A program made the translations under genes and the position numbers. 61,885 nt of DNA from Stenotrophomonas sp. PS02298 (GTDB lineage Bacteria; Pseudomonadota; Gammaproteobacteria; Xanthomonadales; Xanthomonadaceae), in assembly GCF_029959445.1 (NCBI RefSeq), contig NZ_JASCOR010000006.1, positions 1 through 61,885 on the forward strand, read 5' to 3'. Position 1 is the stretch's first letter; the number at the start of each line of letters is the position of its first letter. Below, piece by piece: positions 1 through 11,791 of the stretch. Under the pieces are notes generated by a model. The model did not search any database. It saw only the letters and a program-made list of their open reading frames with translations, and was not told the origin of the DNA.

Positions 1-81
1 GGCGTCAGCCGCGAAGCTGGAATTGCTCCGGCTGCGGCCAAACAGGCAACCTGATGACGCACCAGCTTCGCGGCTGACGCC
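1..81. repeat. Long-hairpin intergenic repeat, cut by window edge
   Basis: Arms GGCGTCAGCCGCGAAGCTGG (1-20) and CCAGCTTCGCGGCTGACGCC (62-81) are exact inverted repeats, followed by GCTCCCACA. The same family (outer arms TGTGGGAGCGGC and GCCGCTCCCACA) recurs at 13257, 24264, 24459 and 59752, with a solitary arm at 47293. It is a REP/BIME-like element without coding capacity, and the left outer arm lies outside the window. Confidence 0.85.
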
Positions 82-115
82 GCTCCCACAACATCGGGTT
101 CGCGGCGCCATCAAC

Positions 116-143
116 GACAAAGGCCGAGCTATGCCCGGCCTTC
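116..143 (-). terminator. Probable terminator of sodA
   Basis: A GC-rich hairpin (AAGGCCG / CGGCCTT) lies about 50 bases beyond the sodA stop codon. On the minus strand it is followed by TTTGTCGTTG, so the U tract is weak. The assignment rests on position and the stem. Confidence 0.5.
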
Positions 144-191
144 GTACTGGCGACCGCCCCGACATGGGGCGACCGCCTCAGGTCACCGCTT

Positions 192-803
192 TCAGGCAAT
201 CGCTTCCTGGTAACGACGCTCGACCTCGTTCCAGTCGACCACGTTGAAGAACGCGCCAATGTATTCCGGGCGACGGTTCTGGTACTTCAGGTAATAGGCG
301 TGTTCCCACACGTCCAGCGCCAGGATCGGGGTATTGCCGTCCATCAGCGGGCTGTCCTGGTTGGCCGAGGACTCGACGACAACCTTCTTGTCCGGGGTAA
401 CGCTCAGCCACGCCCAGCCGCTGCCGAAACGGGTCAGCGCGGCCTTGGTGAAGGCTTCCTTGAACTTCTCGAAGCCGCCCAGCTGCGATTCGATGGCCTT
501 GCCCACGTCACCGACCGGCTGGCCGCCGCCATTGGGCGACATCACGGTCCAGAACAGCGAATGGTTGGCATGGCCGCCACCGTTGTTGCGCACCGGGCCC
601 TGCAGGTTTTCCGGCAGCGACTTGGTCTTCTTCACCAGCTCATCAACCGGCAGATCGGCGTATTCGGTGCCTTCCAGCGCAGCATTGACGTTGTTGATGT
701 AGGTCTGGTGGTGCTTGCTGTGGTGGATCTCCATCGTGGCCGCATCGATATGCGGTTCCAGGGCGTCGTAGGCGTAAGGCAGCTTGGGCAGGGTGTAAGC
801 CAT
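192..803 (-). CDS. sodA: Superoxide dismutase, manganese type
   Basis: This enzyme converts superoxide to hydrogen peroxide and oxygen in the cytoplasm. The protein has 203 residues, the usual size for the Mn/Fe family. Metal ligands are visible: His27 in EIHHSKHH, His81 in [11 protein letters not shown], and Asp164 and His168 in DVWEHAYY. Manganese is favoured over iron because residues 75-77 are glycines and a Gln (NQDSPL, near residue 149) is supplied by the C-terminal domain, the arrangement typical of MnSOD. The ATG at 803 follows a strong Shine-Dalgarno, AAAGGAGATCCCTC. The gene is monocistronic, with a hairpin downstream. The family is certain; metal choice is inferred from sequence and could be cambialistic. 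Confidence 0.96.
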   Translation of the reverse strand: MAYTLPKLPYAYDALEPHIDAATMEIHHSKHHQTYINNVNAALEGTEYADLPVDELVKKTKSLPENLQGPVRNNGGGHANHSLFWTVMSPNGGGQPVGDVGKAIESQLGGFEKFKEAFTKAALTRFGSGWAWLSVTPDKKVVVESSANQDSPLMDGNTPILALDVWEHAYYLKYQNRRPEYIGAFFNVVDWNEVERRYQEAIA

Positions 804-866
804 GAGGGATCTCCTTTGGATAGCCGGTTTCTGTGTCTGGTCGAAAAACCAGACGGTGCGCTATCA

Positions 867-895
867 ATGGTAGGGACGATGCAGCAACTTACCAA
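867..895 (-). promoter_or_regulatory. Candidate sodA promoter
   Basis: On the minus strand, TTGGTA (890-895) and TACCAT (867-872) are 17 bases apart, each matching four of six consensus sigma-70 positions. They lie about 65 bases upstream of the sodA start. I read no Fur-box or SoxR-like dyad with confidence. Confidence 0.3.
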
Positions 896-1064
896 GGGTG
901 TTGTAGAGGAAACTTTGTCCCGCGCTTGGGCGATGGACACCGCAGGGGCGATCTGCGCGATCGTTGTTACCGTTGCGTGAAGCCAGCCTACTGAACCATC
1001 TGTTCAACAAACCCGCTGTCATGGCGTGATAATCGTCGCCTGTCCCGGAATCTTCCTACTGCCC

Positions 1065-1529
1065 ATGCGCAAGCCCTTACTTCTGGTCGTCGCGATTGTC
1101 CTGCTGATCGGCGGACTGTGGGGCATGCGCGTGCTGCAGCAACCTGCACCACCGCAGTTCGCGCCGTCGCTGTCGCAGGATTTGACTGTAGCGGCCCAGA
1201 CCAGCCAAGACGGACGTAGCGACGAGCGCAGCAAAGATCCGCTCCCGGCTTTCCTTCCGGCAGAAGCGCGCGCGACCATCGACTTGATCCAGCGCGGCGG
1301 ACCGTACCCGCATCGCCAGGACGGCAGCACCTTCGGCAACCGCGAGCGCCAGCTGCCGCAGCGGCCGCGCGGCTATTACCGCGAATACACCGTGGATACA
1401 CCCGGGCTGAGTCATCGTGGTGCCAAGCGCATCGTCACAGGCGGCGACCCGCCAGATGCCTGGTATTACACCGATGACCATTACGAGAGCTTCCGCAGCT
1501 TCGAAGTCCCCGCCAGGAGTGCGCCATGA
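1065..1529 (+). CDS. Barnase-type guanyl-specific ribonuclease, exported or anchored
   Basis: This is a small secreted ribonuclease of the barnase/N1/T1 family (PF00545), which cleaves single-stranded RNA after guanosine. From the ATG at 1065 the protein has 154 residues. Residues 1-20 are a hydrophobic segment after Met-Arg-Lys, without an evident signal-peptidase site, so a membrane anchor is possible. The catalytic domain spans about 62-147. It shows the general-base Glu107 (YYREYT), Arg122 (AKRIV) and His139 (DDHYES), matching the barnase triad. An upstream ATG at 1026 would add 13 residues and spoil the export signal. The stop overlaps the barstar start by four bases (ATGA), a toxin-inhibitor arrangement. 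The substrate in the cell or in rivals is unknown. Confidence 0.93.
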   Translation: MRKPLLLVVAIVLLIGGLWGMRVLQQPAPPQFAPSLSQDLTVAAQTSQDGRSDERSKDPLPAFLPAEARATIDLIQRGGPYPHRQDGSTFGNRERQLPQRPRGYYREYTVDTPGLSHRGAKRIVTGGDPPDAWYYTDDHYESFRSFEVPARSAP

Positions 1530-1972
1530 GTGACAGCGGTTTCGATATGGGCTTGGAGGACGTCAGTCAGGCCGGCGTGTACGGTGTCGGCGATGGCGAC
1601 CTTGGTGGTTTGGCGGCGGTTGCACGCGATGCCGGGCTGCGTGTGTGCCGCATCGACCTGGAAGGCTGCGCCGACAAGCGCACCTTGCTGATGCGACTTG
1701 GTACGCAACTCGACTTCCCCGCAGGCTGGAGCCGCAACTGGGATGCCCTGTCCGATGGCCTGCGTGACCTGTCCTGGTTGCCGGCCAACGGCTATGCATT
1801 GCTGTTCAGCGATGCCAACGACCTGCGCCAGGGCAGCCCGGCGGACTTCGATACCTTGCTGGATGTGCTGTCCGAAGCCTCCGCCAGCTGGGCCGAGGAC
1901 AAGGTGGCGTTCTGGGCTTTCCTGGAACTGCCGGGCGGTGGCGAAGAAGCAACTGCCGACGAGGAAGAATGA
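1526..1972 (+). CDS. Barstar family ribonuclease inhibitor
   Basis: This is a cytoplasmic inhibitor of barnase-like ribonucleases (PF01337). The 148 residues start at the ATG overlapping the RNase stop codon, so the two proteins are translationally coupled. After a 25-residue N-terminal extension the barstar core is clear: CRIDLEGCADKRTLL (first strand and helix), then FPAGWSRNWDALSDGL, the family signature that contributes to the barnase-binding face. The C-terminus is Glu-rich. Together with the upstream gene it forms a self-protection pair, in which the inhibitor should mask RNase that has not yet been exported. It ends three bases before the convergent SRPBCC gene, so the two transcripts may collide. 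Confidence 0.93.
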   Translation: MSDSGFDMGLEDVSQAGVYGVGDGDLGGLAAVARDAGLRVCRIDLEGCADKRTLLMRLGTQLDFPAGWSRNWDALSDGLRDLSWLPANGYALLFSDANDLRQGSPADFDTLLDVLSEASASWAEDKVAFWAFLELPGGGEEATADEEE

Positions 1973-1975
1973 TCC

Positions 1976-2503
1976 TCAGCGGGGGGCCTGCAGCCAGCGT
2001 GCCAGGCCCTCCAATTGCTGCGCCTGGACCTTGTCTACGACCGGTGCCAAGGCGCTGAGGTCGTCTGGGCTATAGCCGCCAGCCCGGTAGCGCCACGTCA
2101 CCCGGGTAGACGTACCTTCTGCCTGCAAGGTCCATTCGGCGACGCCATGCAGGCCCATGCCCTGCATCGGTCCAAGTCCGCCGGTCATGCGCAGGGTTTT
2201 CTGCGGATCGACAAACACGACCTGCAGATGCTGCGCCTGCTGCGCGCCGGCAACTTCACAGAAACAGCCACCGGCGCGGGCATCGATGGAGAGCGTTGCC
2301 GCCTTGCCCCACCAACTGTGGTCCTTCGGCCACCAGTGATCGATGTCGGCGGTCATCGCCTGCCAGACGCGCTCGGGTGATGCTGGAATCAGGACGGCGT
2401 TCTCGACGGTGAAGCCCGCTGCTGTGGCGTCTTTGACTTCGGCGTGTGCGGGCAAGGCGAAGGCTGTTGCGAGCAGCAGGAGCATAGTGAGTCTACGGTG
2501 CAT
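1976..2503 (-). CDS. Exported SRPBCC (START-like) domain protein
   Basis: This is a 175-residue protein with a signal peptide (MHRRLTMLLLLATAFALPAHA) and an SRPBCC hydrophobic-pocket fold. Typical features are IPASPERVWQAMT near the N-terminus, WWGKAA, and a C-terminal helix ending LARWLQ. Such domains bind a small hydrophobic ligand, and a periplasmic location is unusual for this mostly cytoplasmic family. The ATG at 2503 was chosen because it begins the signal peptide; the frame stays open upstream through the tandem repeat but that part reads as low-complexity translation of repeat DNA. It is convergent with the barstar gene. The ligand is unknown. Confidence 0.8.
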   Translation of the reverse strand: MHRRLTMLLLLATAFALPAHAEVKDATAAGFTVENAVLIPASPERVWQAMTADIDHWWPKDHSWWGKAATLSIDARAGGCFCEVAGAQQAQHLQVVFVDPQKTLRMTGGLGPMQGMGLHGVAEWTLQAEGTSTRVTWRYRAGGYSPDDLSALAPVVDKVQAQQLEGLARWLQAPR

Positions 2504-2574
2504 GGCTGCGGCTCTTGTTGAATGGCATGAGCATGCGCGGAGCATGGTTGCGCAGCAAGTGCTGGGTTCATGGC

Positions 2575-2937
2575 GAAGAGCACCCCTCCCCAACCCTCCC
2601 CTGCACCTTCGGTGCAAGGGAGGGAGCGTAGTGCCGAGCAGCCGAGCCCTCCCTTTCGCGCAGCGAAGGGGAGCGTTGGGAGGGGCGCTTTTGATCCTTG
2701 CCGAATGCGCGACTGCAAACCTACAGCGAGAAGCACCCCTCCCCAGCCCTCCCCTGCGCCTTCGGCGCAAGGGAGGGAGCGTAGTGCCGAGCAACTGAGC
2801 CCTCCCTTTCGCGCAGCGAAGGGGAGGGTTGGGAGGGGTGCTTTTGATCCTTGCCGAATGCGCGACGGCTGGGGCAAAGCGAAGAACCCCCTCCCCAACC
2901 CTCCCCTGCACCTTCGGTGCAAGGGAGGGAGCAGAGC
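2575..2937. repeat. 153-bp tandem repeat, two full copies and one partial
   Basis: Copy 1 is 2575-2727, copy 2 is 2728-2880, and a third copy starts at 2881 and stops near 2937. Each begins with CCCCTCCCC arms and a small hairpin (TGCACCTTCGGTGCA or TGCGCCTTCGGCGCA), then CCCTCCCTTTCGCGCAGCGAAGGG. The two full copies differ at only a few positions, including a compensated change (CACC..GGTG to CGCC..GGCG) that keeps the hairpin. A diverged relative lies at 39789-39888. The gene-free stretch 2504-2938 holds essentially only this. Confidence 0.9.
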
Positions 2938-2938
2938 A

Positions 2939-3367
2939 TCAGTCCAAGTGCGGCGAAACCGGCCCCTTCAGCTCGATGATGTTGCCATCGGGGTCCTTGA
3001 AGTACAGCGACAGCCCATCCCCTTCAGCGCCGAAATTCACTTCGGCTGCCGCCACCGGCGTTGCGCCATGCAAGGAAAGATATGCCGCCAAGCTGGCCTC
3101 ATCGAAAGGCTCGATCCGCAGGCACAGATGATCAACATTGCGCGCCTCCGGTCCCGGCCCGGCACCACCGCGCGCACCCAACATGCCATCCAGACTGATC
3201 AAGTCGATCATCGACGCACCGGCGCGCAGATGCACCAGGCCAAGATGGTCGCGTCGACGTACCACCTCGCAGCCAAGCACGGTTGAATAGAACGCAATGC
3301 TGCGCTCCAGGTCGCGGACCCGGAATACCACATGATCGATACGTGCAACGTCGAACGGCCGTTTCAT
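2939..3367 (-). CDS. VOC superfamily (glyoxalase/dioxygenase-like) protein
   Basis: This 142-residue single-domain protein of the vicinal-oxygen-chelate fold opens with IDHVVFRVRDLERSIAFYSTVLGCEVVRR, the classic first beta-alpha-beta module. A second module follows (VDHLCLRIEPFD), and it ends with LYFKDPDGNIIELKGP. The metal-ligand pattern His (first strand), His (VDHLCL) and Glu (NIIELK) is present, so it is probably a metalloenzyme: a lyase, a dioxygenase or a resistance protein of the fosfomycin/bleomycin type. The ATG at 3367 has GAGGTGAC upstream; a GTG two codons earlier is less likely. The substrate cannot be told from sequence. Confidence 0.85.
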   Translation of the reverse strand: MKRPFDVARIDHVVFRVRDLERSIAFYSTVLGCEVVRRRDHLGLVHLRAGASMIDLISLDGMLGARGGAGPGPEARNVDHLCLRIEPFDEASLAAYLSLHGATPVAAAEVNFGAEGDGLSLYFKDPDGNIIELKGPVSPHLD

Positions 3368-3453
3368 CGTCACCTCGCAGCATCCATGGACACCATCCTG
3401 CCGTCCTCGACGAGGACGGCAGGTGAAGCAGGACGTGGCCCGTCAGAACCTGT

Positions 3454-5343
<1,890 letters not shown>

Positions 5344-5378
5344 GGGCGTATTGTACGGGCTCTGGCGGCCGACCGCGC

Positions 5379-6284
5379 TCAATCGTCGCTAAACACTTCC
5401 GCCGGCAGGCCCAGCAACTGGCGCAGGCTGGACGGAATCCGCTTGCCGGGATGGCGTACAACCCACAACTGACGCTGCAATGGCGGCAAGGGCGTCGCCA
5501 ACACCCGCAGCTTGCCCAGCGTCACCAGATCGGCAACGGCATGCCGCGACAGGCAGGCCAGGCCCAGCCCGGCGACCGCACCCTGCTTGATCGCCTCGGT
5601 ACCACCGAGCTGCAACACCTCGGCAAATCCATGCAGATGCGGCAACAAGGCCTGCTCGGCGGCCTCACGAGTGCCTGAACCCGGTTCGCGCAGCAGCCAA
5701 CGCGCCTGCCGCAGTGTTGCCAGGTCGGCTCCCTTGCTGAACCGCGTGGCAAGCGGGTGTCGTTCGCCAAACACCACCACCAGTTCGTCCTGCTGCCAGT
5801 GCGCCACTTCCAGCCCCGGTTCGTGGCTTGGCCCTTCGATCAAGCCGACATCCACTTCCAGCCGCTGCACGGCGGTGGTGACCTCGCGGGTATTGCCGAT
5901 CACCAACTCGACATGGGCATGTGGATTGGAGGCCTGCAGGTCGGCGATACGTGCCGGCATCAGGTAGTTGCCGATGGTGGTGCTGGCGCCGACCTGCCAA
6001 CGCACGGCGGCGCCGGTCTGGCTGTCGGCACGGAACCGCCGCTCGATATCGGTCATCCCCGCGAGCAGGGCCCGCGCCTGTGGCAGCAACGCCCGGCCAT
6101 GGCCGTTCAGCACCAATCTGCGGCCAATCCGGTCAAACAAGGCCAACCCGAGCAGGCTCTCCAGTTCGACCAGCGCAGCACTGACCGCCGATTGCGACAA
6201 GCCCAGCAACTCGCCCGCTGCCGTCGTGGTACCGGCTTCGGCAATGCCGGAAAAGATCTGCAACTGGCGCAGGGATAGATGCAT
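5379..6284 (-). CDS. yeiE: LysR-type regulator, YeiE-like
   Basis: This 301-residue LysR-type regulator has an N-terminal winged helix (residues 1-60, LRQLQIFSGIAEAGTTTAA and LSQSAVSAALVELE) and a periplasmic-binding-like effector domain from about 90. It is divergent from a YeiH-family gene, the same partnership as yeiE-yeiH in enterobacteria, where YeiE responds to sulfite. The shared 97-base spacer holds a palindrome (6299-6317) 15 bases from this start, which suits autoregulation plus control of the exporter. The effector is inferred from synteny only; a CysB/Cbl-like role is an alternative. Its stop lies close upstream of uup, so it may be co-transcribed with uup. Confidence 0.85.
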   Translation of the reverse strand: MHLSLRQLQIFSGIAEAGTTTAAGELLGLSQSAVSAALVELESLLGLALFDRIGRRLVLNGHGRALLPQARALLAGMTDIERRFRADSQTGAAVRWQVGASTTIGNYLMPARIADLQASNPHAHVELVIGNTREVTTAVQRLEVDVGLIEGPSHEPGLEVAHWQQDELVVVFGERHPLATRFSKGADLATLRQARWLLREPGSGTREAAEQALLPHLHGFAEVLQLGGTEAIKQGAVAGLGLACLSRHAVADLVTLGKLRVLATPLPPLQRQLWVVRHPGKRIPSSLRQLLGLPAEVFSDD

Positions 6285-6298
6285 AACCTATCTCGAAA

Positions 6299-6317
6299 AT
6301 CGGTTGATTCAACCAAT
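6299..6317. promoter_or_regulatory. Palindromic operator between LysR and YeiH genes
   Basis: GGTTGATTCAACC (6302-6314) is a perfect 13-base palindrome. It extends with one mismatched pair to 19 bases, ATCGGTTGATTCAACCAAT. It sits in the AT-rich divergent spacer where a LysR-type regulator would bind. The position is seen; the binding protein is inferred. Confidence 0.6.
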
Positions 6318-6381
6318 ATTATCCGTTTTACAGGTAATAACCGTGGGTGCAGCATGGGCCATCTTCTAATAACCCAACGTT

Positions 6382-7440
6382 ATGAACACCTCGACCCATG
6401 GGCTGACCTCAGTGCCCCTCTCCCGCCTCCCCGGCCTGCTGCTGACGGCCGCCGTCGCCGGCCTGTCGATCTGGCTGGGCACCTTGCCGTGGATGCAGAA
6501 TCACGGCATCAGCGCGCTGACCCTGGCCATCGTCATCGGTATCGTGCTGGGCAATACGGTTTATCGCAGCCTGGCGACGCGCGCGGACGCTGGCGTTGGC
6601 TTCTCCAAAGCCACCTTGCTGCGCGTCGGCATCATTCTCTATGGCCTGCGACTGACCTTGCAGGATATCGGCCAGGTTGGCATTGCTGGCGTGGCGATCG
6701 ATGCGCTGGTGTTGTGCTCGACCTTCGGCCTCGCCTGGTGGCTGGGCACCAGGTTGCTGGGCATGGACCGCAACTCGGCCCTGCTGATCGGCGCCGGCAG
6801 TTCGATCTGTGGTGCTGCCGCGGTGATGGCGGCGGAACCGGTGATCAAGGGCCGCGCCGAACAGGTCGCCGTCGCCGTGGCCACGGTGGTGGTGTTCGGC
6901 ACGATCGCGATGTTCCTGTACCCGCTGCTGTACCAGTGGGGTGTGTCGGCGGGCTGGATGCCGCTGGATGAAACCGCGTTCGGCGTGTTTACCGGCTCTA
7001 CCGTGCATGAAGTTGCGCAAGTGGTGGCTGCTGGCCGTGCGGTCAGTGAGCCCGCCGCCGATGCTGCCGTCATCACCAAGATGGTGCGGGTGATGATGTT
7101 GGCGCCATTCCTGGTTGGCCTGTCTGCCTTGCTTGCCCGCGGTCAGAACAGCGCCACTGGTGAGCGCTCGAAGATCACCATTCCGTGGTTCGCGTTTGGC
7201 TTCATCGCGATGGTTGGTTTCAACTCGCTGCAGCTGTTGCCTGCTGATGTGGTCAAGGTGCTGGTCGACCTGGACACCGTGCTGCTGGCGATGGCGATGG
7301 CGGCACTGGGCCTGACCACGCATGCTTCGGCACTGCGTCAGGCCGGTGCCAAGCCGATGTTGTTGGCTTTGTTGTTGTTTGGCTGGTTGTTGGCTGGCGG
7401 TATGTTGATCAATTTTGGGGTGCGGGCTTTGCTGGGCTGA
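6382..7440 (+). CDS. yeiH: YeiH family (UPF0324) putative sulfate/sulfite exporter
   Basis: This is a 352-residue integral inner-membrane protein with about ten hydrophobic segments. Family features are [20 protein letters not shown] in the first third, [33 protein letters not shown] and [15 protein letters not shown], all hallmark UPF0324 stretches. Members are annotated as exporters of sulfate or sulfonates by weak inference. The neighbouring divergent YeiE-like regulator supports a link to sulfur oxyanions. The ATG at 6382 follows the palindrome-bearing spacer; no strong Shine-Dalgarno is visible. A repeat cluster follows directly. Confidence 0.88.
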   Translation: MNTSTHGLTSVPLSRLPGLLLTAAVAGLSIWLGTLPWMQNHGISALTLAIVIGIVLGNTVYRSLATRADAGVGFSKATLLRVGIILYGLRLTLQDIGQVGIAGVAIDALVLCSTFGLAWWLGTRLLGMDRNSALLIGAGSSICGAAAVMAAEPVIKGRAEQVAVAVATVVVFGTIAMFLYPLLYQWGVSAGWMPLDETAFGVFTGSTVHEVAQVVAAGRAVSEPAADAAVITKMVRVMMLAPFLVGLSALLARGQNSATGERSKITIPWFAFGFIAMVGFNSLQLLPADVVKVLVDLDTVLLAMAMAALGLTTHASALRQAGAKPMLLALLLFGWLLAGGMLINFGVRALLG

Positions 7441-7460
7441 CGCGCTATTGGGAATGCCCC

Positions 7461-7598
7461 TTGCCGAGCATGGCTCGGCACTACATGCGCGGGAAGCGGA
7501 TTTGCGGCGCTTTAGCCCCTCTCCCGCGTGCGGGAGAGGGGTTGGGGTGAGGGCAGCTTTCGCTGGTAAAGCCTCTGCCGAGCATGGCTCGGCACTAC
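7461..7598. repeat. Two SMAG palindromes flanking a CCCCTCTCCCGC-family hairpin
   Basis: TTGCCGAGCATGGCTCGGCACTAC (7461-7484) and a copy at 7576-7598 are SMAG-type elements ending in CTAC, that is GTAG on the other strand. Between them, 7516-7553 is CCCCTCTCCCGCGTGCGGGAG and so on, ending GGGGTGAGGG. All three families recur elsewhere in the window. No coding capacity. Confidence 0.88.
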
Positions 7599-7612
7599 AT
7601 TTCAGAAACAAA

Positions 7613-7642
7613 AAAGGCCTTCCCGGTTACGGGAAGGCCTTT
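7613..7642 (-). terminator. Intrinsic terminator of the prfB-lysS operon
   Basis: A perfect 12-base-pair hairpin (AAAGGCCTTCCC / GGGAAGGCCTTT) lies 32 bases past the lysS stop. On the minus strand it runs into TTTTTTGTTTC, a good U tract. Confidence 0.88.
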
Positions 7643-7673
7643 GGTCTTTCGGTTACAGCTGGATCGCGCTGAA

Positions 7674-9194
7674 TCAGGCTTCCGGGCGCATGTACGGGAA
7701 CAGCAGCACGTCGCGGATCGAGGCGCGGCCGGTCAGCATCATCACCAGGCGATCGATGCCGATACCCAGGCCGCCGGTCGGTGCCATGCCGTACTCCAGC
7801 GCACGGATGTAGTCGGCGTCGTAATGCATGGCTTCATCGTCACCACCGTCCTTGGCTTCGACCTGGGCCTGGAAACGTGCAGCCTGGTCTTCCGGGTCGT
7901 TCAACTCGGAGAAGCCGTTGGCCAGTTCCTTGCCGTTGACGAAGAGCTCGAAGCGGTCGGTGTAACCGGCGTCGTTGTCGCTGGCGCGGGCCAGCGGCGA
8001 GACCTCGACCGGGTGATCGGTGATGAAGGTCGGCTGGATCAAGGTGTGCTCGACCGTGGCCTCGAAGATCTCCAGCAGCAGCTTGCCCCAACCGTAGCTC
8101 GGCTTGACGCGGATCTTCAGGCGTTCGCAATGACGCAGCAGCGCATCACGATCAGTACAGTCGGCGGCCGAGATTTCCGGGTTGTGGTGACGCACGGCCT
8201 CGTCCATGCGCCAGCGGCGGAACGCCGGGGCCAGGTCGATCTGCGCGCCATCCCATTCGACGACGGCGGTGCCGAGCACGCTCTGCGCGACGTCACGGAT
8301 CACGCCTTCGGTCAGGTCCATCACTTCGTTGTACGTGGCGTAGGCCTCGTACAGCTCCATCATGGTGAATTCCGGATTGTGGCGGGTGCTGACGCCTTCG
8401 TTGCGGAAGTTGCGATTGATTTCGTAGACGCGCTCAAGGCCACCAACCACCAGACGCTTCAAGTACAACTCCGGCGCAACGCGCAGGTAGAGGTCCAGGT
8501 CCAGCGCATTGTGGTGGGTGGTGAACGGCTTGGCCGTGGCGCCACCGGGGATGTAATGCATCATCGGCGTTTCGACTTCGAGGAAGTCGCGGTTGTCCAG
8601 CCATGCGCGCATGGCGCGGATGATCTTGGAGCGCTTGATGAAGACGTCGCGCGATTCCGGGGTGACGATCAGGTCGACGTAACGCTGGCGATAGCGCTGC
8701 TCGACGTCGGCCAGGCCATGCCACTTGTCCGGCAGCGGGCGCAGCGACTTGGTCAACAGGCGGATGCTGGTCGCCTTGACCGACAGCTCGCCGGTCTTGG
8801 TACGGGTCAGGCCGCCCTCGACGGCGATGATGTCACCCACGTCCCAACCCTTGAAGGCGGCGTAGATGTCGCCCAGCGCGGTGGCCTGCAGGAACAGCTG
8901 GATGCGGCCGCTTTCGTCCTGGATCTGGGCGAAGCTGGCCTTGCCCATGATGCGCTTGGCCATCAAGCGGCCAGCCATCTTCACCGTGCGGCCAGTGGCT
9001 TCCAGCGCTTCGCTGGTCCAAGCCTCGGCATCGGCGTAATCGGCCTGCAGCGTGCCGGCGAAGTCTTCGCGGCGGAAGTCGTTCGGGTAGGCGATGCCCT
9101 GCCCGCGCAGCGCCGTGAGTTTCGCGCGGCGCTCGGCGATGAGGCTGTTCTCGTCGACGGGGAGCTGCTGCGTTTCAGGGGTCTGTTCGGTCAT
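7674..9194 (-). CDS. lysS: Lysyl-tRNA synthetase, class II
   Basis: This enzyme charges tRNA-Lys with lysine using ATP. It has 506 residues, the usual class IIb length. The N-terminal OB-fold anticodon-binding domain spans about 50-165 ([24 protein letters not shown]). The catalytic domain carries motif 1 ([24 protein letters not shown]), motif 2 ([27 protein letters not shown]) and motif 3 ([14 protein letters not shown]). The ATG at 9194 fits the family N-terminus. It is the second gene of the conserved prfB-lysS operon, 100 bases after prfB. EpmA at 35822-36769 is the paralogue that modifies EF-P. Confidence 0.98.
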   Translation of the reverse strand: MTEQTPETQQLPVDENSLIAERRAKLTALRGQGIAYPNDFRREDFAGTLQADYADAEAWTSEALEATGRTVKMAGRLMAKRIMGKASFAQIQDESGRIQLFLQATALGDIYAAFKGWDVGDIIAVEGGLTRTKTGELSVKATSIRLLTKSLRPLPDKWHGLADVEQRYRQRYVDLIVTPESRDVFIKRSKIIRAMRAWLDNRDFLEVETPMMHYIPGGATAKPFTTHHNALDLDLYLRVAPELYLKRLVVGGLERVYEINRNFRNEGVSTRHNPEFTMMELYEAYATYNEVMDLTEGVIRDVAQSVLGTAVVEWDGAQIDLAPAFRRWRMDEAVRHHNPEISAADCTDRDALLRHCERLKIRVKPSYGWGKLLLEIFEATVEHTLIQPTFITDHPVEVSPLARASDNDAGYTDRFELFVNGKELANGFSELNDPEDQAARFQAQVEAKDGGDDEAMHYDADYIRALEYGMAPTGGLGIGIDRLVMMLTGRASIRDVLLFPYMRPEA

Positions 9195-9266
9195 GGCTTT
9201 GATTTCTATTTGGGGGAGTTAACCAAGGTGCGGCCACCGCCTGGTGAAACCGCACCGTACAACAAC

Positions 9267-9291
9267 GGAATGGCCCGCGCAGGGCCATTCC
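9267..9291 (-). terminator. Hairpin between prfB and lysS
   Basis: GGAATGGCCC / GGGCCATTCC forms a ten-base-pair stem with a five-base loop immediately after the prfB stop. The sequence beyond it on the minus strand (GTTGTTGTACGG) is a poor U tract, so it may be a partial terminator or 3'-end stabiliser that sets the prfB:lysS ratio. Confidence 0.5.
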
Positions 9292-9294
9292 GGA

Positions 9295-10420
<1,126 letters not shown>

Positions 10421-10578
10421 GGTCGGTCTAGTGAGGCAGACAAGCTGTCAATTCTAGCATCCAGCCGGCTCCTGAATTGGGCCTTTGGGGCGTGAAGACG
10501 TTCTCGCTGAATAGACACAACTTAACGTTAGAATCGCCCCCTGACCCGCGAAGACGGGAAAAGGAGACATTTCTGACC

Positions 10579-11751
10579 ATGAAGGACCTAAGCTTGAACG
10601 CCAGACACGCTCGCCTGTTTGCAGCCATCACCTTGACCTTGGCACTTGCTGCCTGCCAGAAGCTGGGCGGCCTTGCCCCCACCGGCGGCGACAAGGCCTC
10701 GAACCTGACCGTCGGGGAAACGGTGTCTGGTGAAATCACCTCGTCCAGCACCCTGAACTACAACGACGGCAGCCGTCACCAGGGCTACAAGATCACCATG
10801 AAGAACGGCGAAGCCGTCTCCCTGGAGCTGGGTGGCTCGCTCAGCGGTCAGCTGGCGGTGTTCGACGGCCAGAACATGATCGCCAATGCCTCTTCCTCGG
10901 GCACGAGCGAAGGCGACTCCTCCAGCTCGGTCAACCTGGCCTTCCGTGCCCCCAAGGACGGCACCTACCTGGTCGCAGTCAACAGCGCCAGCGCCGACGC
11001 GTTTGGCCCGTTCAAGCTCAAGAGCGCCAAGGTCGTGCCGTATGACGGCAAGCCGCTGGGCGCCGAAAGCGAGATCACCGACTGGCTGATGGGTGACAAG
11101 CAGGAATACAAGCTCAAGGTCGACAAGGCCGGGCTGTATGCCATCACCCTGGAGTCCAGCGCATTCGACTCCTACCTGCGCCTGAACGGCCGCAACGTCG
11201 AGCTGGAAGACGATGACAACGGCGGCAACCTCAACGCCCGCATCCGCACCTACCTGGAGCCCGGCGAGTACACCGTCGCTGCCTCCTCGGTGAACGGCAA
11301 CACCGGCTCGTTCAAGCTCAACGTCAAGCTGACCCCGACCGAGAATGGCCTGGTTACCCGTGACGGCACTGCGCTGACCATAGGCCAGACCGCTCAATCG
11401 ATGATGGATTCGCGTGGCCGCCGCACCTTCGTGCTGAATCTGGACGCCCCCAAGCACATCCAGTTCGACGCGATCGCCGATGGCTTCGATTCGGTGCTGC
11501 ACATCACCGGCCCGGGCGTCGACGAAGAGAACGACGACGGCGGCAACGGCACCAACGCCCAGCTGACCCTGAACCTGCGCGCCGGCCGTTACATCGTTGC
11601 GGTCACCAGCCTGGGCAGCCAGCAGGGCGTGTTCGAGCTGGAAACCACCGACCTGGGTGGTGATGTCGCCGCACCGAACAGCAACCGCAAGGATGCTGCC
11701 GAAGAGGCTGCCAGCGCCGCTGCCGATGCGGCCGCTGCGGTAATCAACTAA
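10579..11751 (+). CDS. Lipoprotein with three PPC-like beta repeats
   Basis: This 390-residue protein has a lipoprotein signal with lipobox LALAAC near residue 26, so it is probably membrane-anchored in the periplasm or outer membrane. The mature part contains three similar beta-rich modules of about 100-110 residues resembling bacterial pre-peptidase C-terminal (PPC) domains. Each has a F/Y-x-L-x-V/L core and ends GxYxVAVxS...G.F.L. Modules 2 and 3 carry acidic Asp/Asn/Gly loops (EDDDNGGN, EENDDGGN) suggestive of calcium binding. The ATG at 10579 has AAGGAG upstream. It is paralogous to the next gene. There is no catalytic domain; a scaffold, adhesin or chaperone role is possible. Function unknown. 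Confidence 0.82.
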   Translation: MKDLSLNARHARLFAAITLTLALAACQKLGGLAPTGGDKASNLTVGETVSGEITSSSTLNYNDGSRHQGYKITMKNGEAVSLELGGSLSGQLAVFDGQNMIANASSSGTSEGDSSSSVNLAFRAPKDGTYLVAVNSASADAFGPFKLKSAKVVPYDGKPLGAESEITDWLMGDKQEYKLKVDKAGLYAITLESSAFDSYLRLNGRNVELEDDDNGGNLNARIRTYLEPGEYTVAASSVNGNTGSFKLNVKLTPTENGLVTRDGTALTIGQTAQSMMDSRGRRTFVLNLDAPKHIQFDAIADGFDSVLHITGPGVDEENDDGGNGTNAQLTLNLRAGRYIVAVTSLGSQQGVFELETTDLGGDVAAPNSNRKDAAEEAASAAADAAAAVIN

Positions 11752-11791
11752 GCCACACCGCCCATTCCGCCAACTGGCGTAGTGGGCCAAC

